Shown here piece after piece: positions 5,925 to 7,557 of a stretch of DNA of 7,557 nt. Each line of letters opens with the position of its first letter. Positions within the stretch are counted from its first letter, which is position 1. The position numbers and the translations under genes were made by a program. The notes below the pieces were generated by a model that saw nothing but the letters and a program-made list of their open reading frames with translations, made no database searches and was not told the origin of the DNA. The stretch is taken from assembly GCA_900757145.1 (NCBI GenBank), contig CAAEMT010000052.1, positions 1-7,557 on the forward strand, given 5' to 3'. This stretch comes from Lachnospiraceae bacterium. Its GTDB lineage: Bacteria; Bacillota; Clostridia; Lachnospirales; Lachnospiraceae.

Positions 5925-5953
5925 AATATAATGACAAATGACATTATTGTCTT
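5925..5953 (-). promoter_or_regulatory. Promoter of the XRE repressor gene
   Basis: On the minus strand AAGACA (5953-5948), a 17-base spacer and TATATT (5930-5925). The predicted start is near 5918, with a leader of about 50 bases. Operator-like site 2 overlaps the -35, and site 1 overlaps the -10 and start region, the arrangement expected for autorepression. Confidence 0.6.
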
Positions 5954-5964
5954 ATAATATAAGA
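5950..5964. promoter_or_regulatory. Perfect palindromic operator over the repressor -35
   Basis: TCTTATA-A-TATAAGA, a 15-bp palindrome with 7-bp arms centred on 5957. It overlaps the -35 of the minus-strand repressor promoter, so binding there should block RNA polymerase. Confidence 0.65.
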
Positions 5965-6040
5965 AATATGAAGGATTGAAGAATGGAGTCTTAAATAAAA
6001 CGATTTCCAGTGTATGTCTTATAAAAAAGGACATACTATA

Positions 6041-6069
6041 TTGACATCTTAAAAATTAAGATATATAGT
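6041..6069 (+). promoter_or_regulatory. Strong promoter of the secreted repeat protein
   Basis: Consensus TTGACA (6041-6046), a 17-base spacer and TATAGT (6064-6069; 5 of 6). The predicted start is near 6076. The spacer is almost filled by a perfect palindrome, so this near-consensus promoter is probably strong when free and shut when the operator is occupied. Confidence 0.82.
6047..6061. promoter_or_regulatory. Perfect palindromic operator in the promoter spacer
   Basis: TCTTA-AAAAT-TAAGA, extended by one base pair on each side to ATCTTAAAAATTAAGAT (6046-6062). It lies between the -35 and -10 of the plus-strand promoter. It has the same half-sites and the same 5-base spacing as the palindrome at 5950-5964, which indicates one shared binding protein. 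Confidence 0.7.
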
Positions 6070-6075
6070 TAAGGT

Positions 6076-6212
6076 GTCGAGGAGCAGATGAAGGGTATCT
6101 CTCTGAGATAAAACTTAGGTTAGGGGGAGTTTGTAGGGCAGATTAGTTTAGAACGAGGGCGGAAGAGAAGGTGTAAAAATGAAACGGAAAGACAGAGAGG
6201 ATTTGTAAAGAG
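6076..6212 (+). other. Long leader with a hairpin and two possible tiny ORFs
   Basis: About 137 transcribed bases precede the large gene. TATCTC (6096-6101) and GAGATA (6105-6110) form a small hairpin. A possible 7-codon ORF, MKGISLR (6088-6111), follows GAGGAG and ends inside the hairpin's right arm. A second, MKRKDREDL (6179-6208), follows AAGGTG and stops four bases before the ATG of the large gene, whose own ribosome binding site is weak. This suggests translational coupling. The rest is purine-rich with no other recognisable feature. Together with the promoters and operators, this accounts for the 346-bp gap 5867-6212. Confidence 0.4.
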
Positions 6213-7557
6213 ATGAAAATGAAAAGGTTACTTAAGGACTTCCTTGCTATTGGTGTGGCAGCTTCTTTTGTACTGAATAGTGCGATGGGAGTAGTGGCAG
6301 CAGAGGGCACGGAAACAGCTGAAAGCGGGCTGGATACAGTGATTGAGTCTGCTTTGGTAGTAGATGAAGCGGATGCTTTACAAGAAACAGAAACTCTGCT
6401 GCAGGAGACTGAAGGGCTGGCAGAGAAGGAAGCAGAGACTGAGGCTTTGAAACAGGAAGAAAAGACAGAGGATGTTTCCTCAGACGAACCGGGTATTTCT
6501 CAGATACAGCAGATACAGTACGAGGGTACTGTAGCAGATACAGTAGGACTTGGCGCTACTGTATCTCTGAAGGAAAGCTATGACGGAGAAGTACCTGCAG
6601 GTAAAAAGTTTACAGGCTGGGATCTGAATGGGGTATTTTATCCGGCCGGCTCCAGCTTTACGGGCAGAGCAGACATGGTAACTCCGACAATCGTAAACGG
6701 AGAGGAAGTATATGTATTTAACTTCGTACCTCATTTTGAGGAGGAGGAAAAGACAGTCGCTTATATCCGTTTTGAGGGAATCACACAGGCAGCAGAAGCG
6801 CAGCTTGGTATGGAAGTACAGCTGATGTCCGAGTACAACGGTGAAGTACCGGAAGGCAAGGAGTTTGCAGGCTGGACGCTTGGCGAAAAAACGTATGAAC
6901 CGGGAGCAATGTTCACATGTTCAAAAGAGCTTGGTCAGGATATGGGAACGGATCCGGCCGGAAGACGCGGTTATCTGTTTGACTTCAAGGCATCTTTTAA
7001 AGATGTGCAGGAGAATACAGTCGCATACATCCGTTTTGAGGGAATCACGCAGGCAGCAGAAGCTAAGCTTGATATGGAAGTGCAGCTGATGTCCAAGTAC
7101 AACGGTGAAGTACCGGAAGGCAAGGAGTTTGCAGGCTGGACACTTGACGGAGAGACAGTATATGAACCGGGAGCAATGTTCAAATGCTCAAAGGATCTGG
7201 CTCAGGACATGGGAACAAATGCAGACGGAGCAGTAGGCTATCTGTTTGATTTCAAGGCATATTTTAGAGATGTGCAGGAGAAGACAATCGGCTACATCCA
7301 GTTCGCAGGAATCGATGATTTCACAGAAGTAGAGCTTGGTACAACAGTAGTACTGATGTCCAATTACCACGGTGATGTACCGGCAGGCAAGAAGTTTGCA
7401 GGCTGGACACTTGACGGAAATACAGTATATGCACCGGGTGCAGAGTTCACATTCTCCGAGGATCTGGCAGTAGATCTGGGAACGAATGAGGATGGCGTAC
7501 ACGGCTATCTGTTCAACTTCAAGGCATCCTTTGCAGACAACGAGATCGGTTATATCC
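6213..7557 (+). CDS. Large secreted tandem-repeat protein, 5' part
   Basis: The frame is open from ATG 6213 to the window end: 448 codons, gene incomplete. Residues 1-30 are a signal peptide: a basic start (MKMKRLLK), a hydrophobic core and a likely cut after VVAA at residue 30. Residues 31-96 form a very acidic Glu/Thr-rich, low-complexity linker. From residue 97, repeats of 84-89 residues follow, each containing a Y-x-G-x-VP-x-GK-x-F-x-GW core, then a YxPGxxF turn and an F[ND]F strand. The GW and PG pattern resembles small beta-rich B-repeat (Listeria-Bacteroides/InlB-type) modules of exported Firmicutes proteins, so a surface or secreted binding protein is likely; the anchor, if any, lies beyond the window. 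ATG 6219 is an equally possible start (AGAG six bases before it). An in-frame stop at 6180 excludes earlier starts. Control by the divergent XRE repressor is inferred from operators in its promoter. Confidence 0.83.
   Translation, partial: MKMKRLLKDFLAIGVAASFVLNSAMGVVAAEGTETAESGLDTVIESALVVDEADALQETETLLQETEGLAEKEAETEALKQEEKTEDVSSDEPGISQIQQIQYEGTVADTVGLGATVSLKESYDGEVPAGKKFTGWDLNGVFYPAGSSFTGRADMVTPTIVNGEEVYVFNFVPHFEEEEKTVAYIRFEGITQAAEAQLGMEVQLMSEYNGEVPEGKEFAGWTLGEKTYEPGAMFTCSKELGQDMGTDPAGRRGYLFDFKASFKDVQENTVAYIRFEGITQAAEAKLDMEVQLMSKYNGEVPEGKEFAGWTLDGETVYEPGAMFKCSKDLAQDMGTNADGAVGYLFDFKAYFRDVQEKTIGYIQFAGIDDFTEVELGTTVVLMSNYHGDVPAGKKFAGWTLDGNTVYAPGAEFTFSEDLAVDLGTNEDGVHGYLFNFKASFADNEIGYI
6501..7557 (+). 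repeat. Tandem 84-89 residue repeats inside the secreted protein
   Basis: Unit boundaries set by the aligned [YF]I[RQ]F-x-GI starts are: R1 6501-6752 (divergent, one residue shorter in the N-terminal part), R2 6753-7016, R3 7017-7283, R4 7284-7541, and R5 beginning at 7542 and cut by the window end. R2 and R3 are about 80% identical in protein by hand count. In DNA they share an uninterrupted 46-base identity (6832-6877 and 7096-7141). R4 is more distant and R1 the most distant. R2 and R3 each have one cysteine at the same position (FTCSKEL, FKCSKDL), while R4 has Phe there and R1 has no cysteine. Confidence 0.88.

Larger units (their letters stand above)
5920..6061. promoter_or_regulatory. 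Array of five operator-like sites, TCTTA-N5-NANGA
   Basis: Five sites in the same orientation share TCTTA, five bases, then NANGA. They lie at 5920-5934, 5950-5964, 5989-6003, 6017-6031 and 6047-6061. Four are preceded by G (GTCTTA); the last is preceded by A. The second and fifth are perfect palindromes (TCTTA-N5-TAAGA). The other three keep the left half exactly and have AATGA, AACGA and AAGGA as right halves. Centres are 30, 39, 28 and 30 bases apart, close to whole helical turns for most. Sites 1-2 cover the repressor promoter, sites 4-5 the surface-protein promoter, and site 3 sits between. The natural candidate ligand is the adjacent XRE protein. Confidence 0.65.

Noticed and set aside
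5516..6212. Prophage lysogeny module (CI/Cro switch)
   Set aside because: The operator layout is phage-like, but there is no cro, integrase, excisionase or attachment site in view, and the divergent gene encodes a signal-peptide-bearing repeat protein.
7188..7502. 104-codon minus-strand open frame inside the repeat array, plus similar ones at 6480-6734 and 6971-7183
   Set aside because: They mirror the repeats of the secreted protein, are Cys/Tyr-rich without a known pattern, and have no ribosome binding sites. The plus frame has a signal peptide and coherent repeats.
6501..7557. CRISPR array or non-coding repeat
   Set aside because: The repeats are long (258-267 bases in the complete R2-R4 units), contiguous, in one open frame and diverge by codon-level substitutions; they are protein repeats.

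Overview
The window looks like chromosome of a spore-forming, low-to-moderate GC Clostridia member, most likely family Lachnospiraceae. The basis is a near-canonical SpoVT, strong GGAGG-type ribosome binding sites, AT-rich spacers with sigma-A promoters, a tRNA without encoded CCA, and the protein families present. The species cannot be named from the sequence alone.

Left part (1-2950): the 3' end of a membrane protein of the TRIC/UPF0126 family runs rightward into a long hairpin that can serve as terminator on both strands. Facing it, on the minus strand, are pncB (nicotinate phosphoribosyltransferase, NAD salvage) and then spoVT (forespore AbrB-type regulator). The spoVT gene has a good candidate sigma-G promoter of its own in the pncB-spoVT gap, and pncB has a sigma-A promoter far upstream.

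Middle part (3000-5530), plus strand: A-tract DNA and a promoter drive a single tRNA-Gln(CTG) with its own GAAA-loop terminator. Directly behind it a second promoter (TTGCTA-N17-TATAAT) drives a two-gene unit: an acyl-ACP thioesterase, best started at a GTG, and a CvfB-like protein with three S1 domains and a winged helix. A separately promoted 77-residue conserved-looking protein follows and ends at a strong bidirectional terminator.

Right part (5516-7557): a minus-strand XRE-family repressor gene is divergent from a large secreted repeat protein that runs off the window end. The 346-bp intergenic region is the most interesting part. It holds back-to-back sigma-A promoters and five copies of TCTTA-N5-NANGA, two of them perfect 15-bp palindromes (TCTTA-N5-TAAGA). 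One perfect copy covers the -35 of the repressor promoter and the other lies inside the spacer of the surface-protein promoter. This resembles a self-regulated, phage-like genetic switch controlling an exported protein rather than phage genes. The surface protein has a signal peptide, an acidic linker and at least four tandem repeats of 84-89 residues, two of which are nearly identical in DNA. Its leader carries a hairpin and two possible tiny ORFs.
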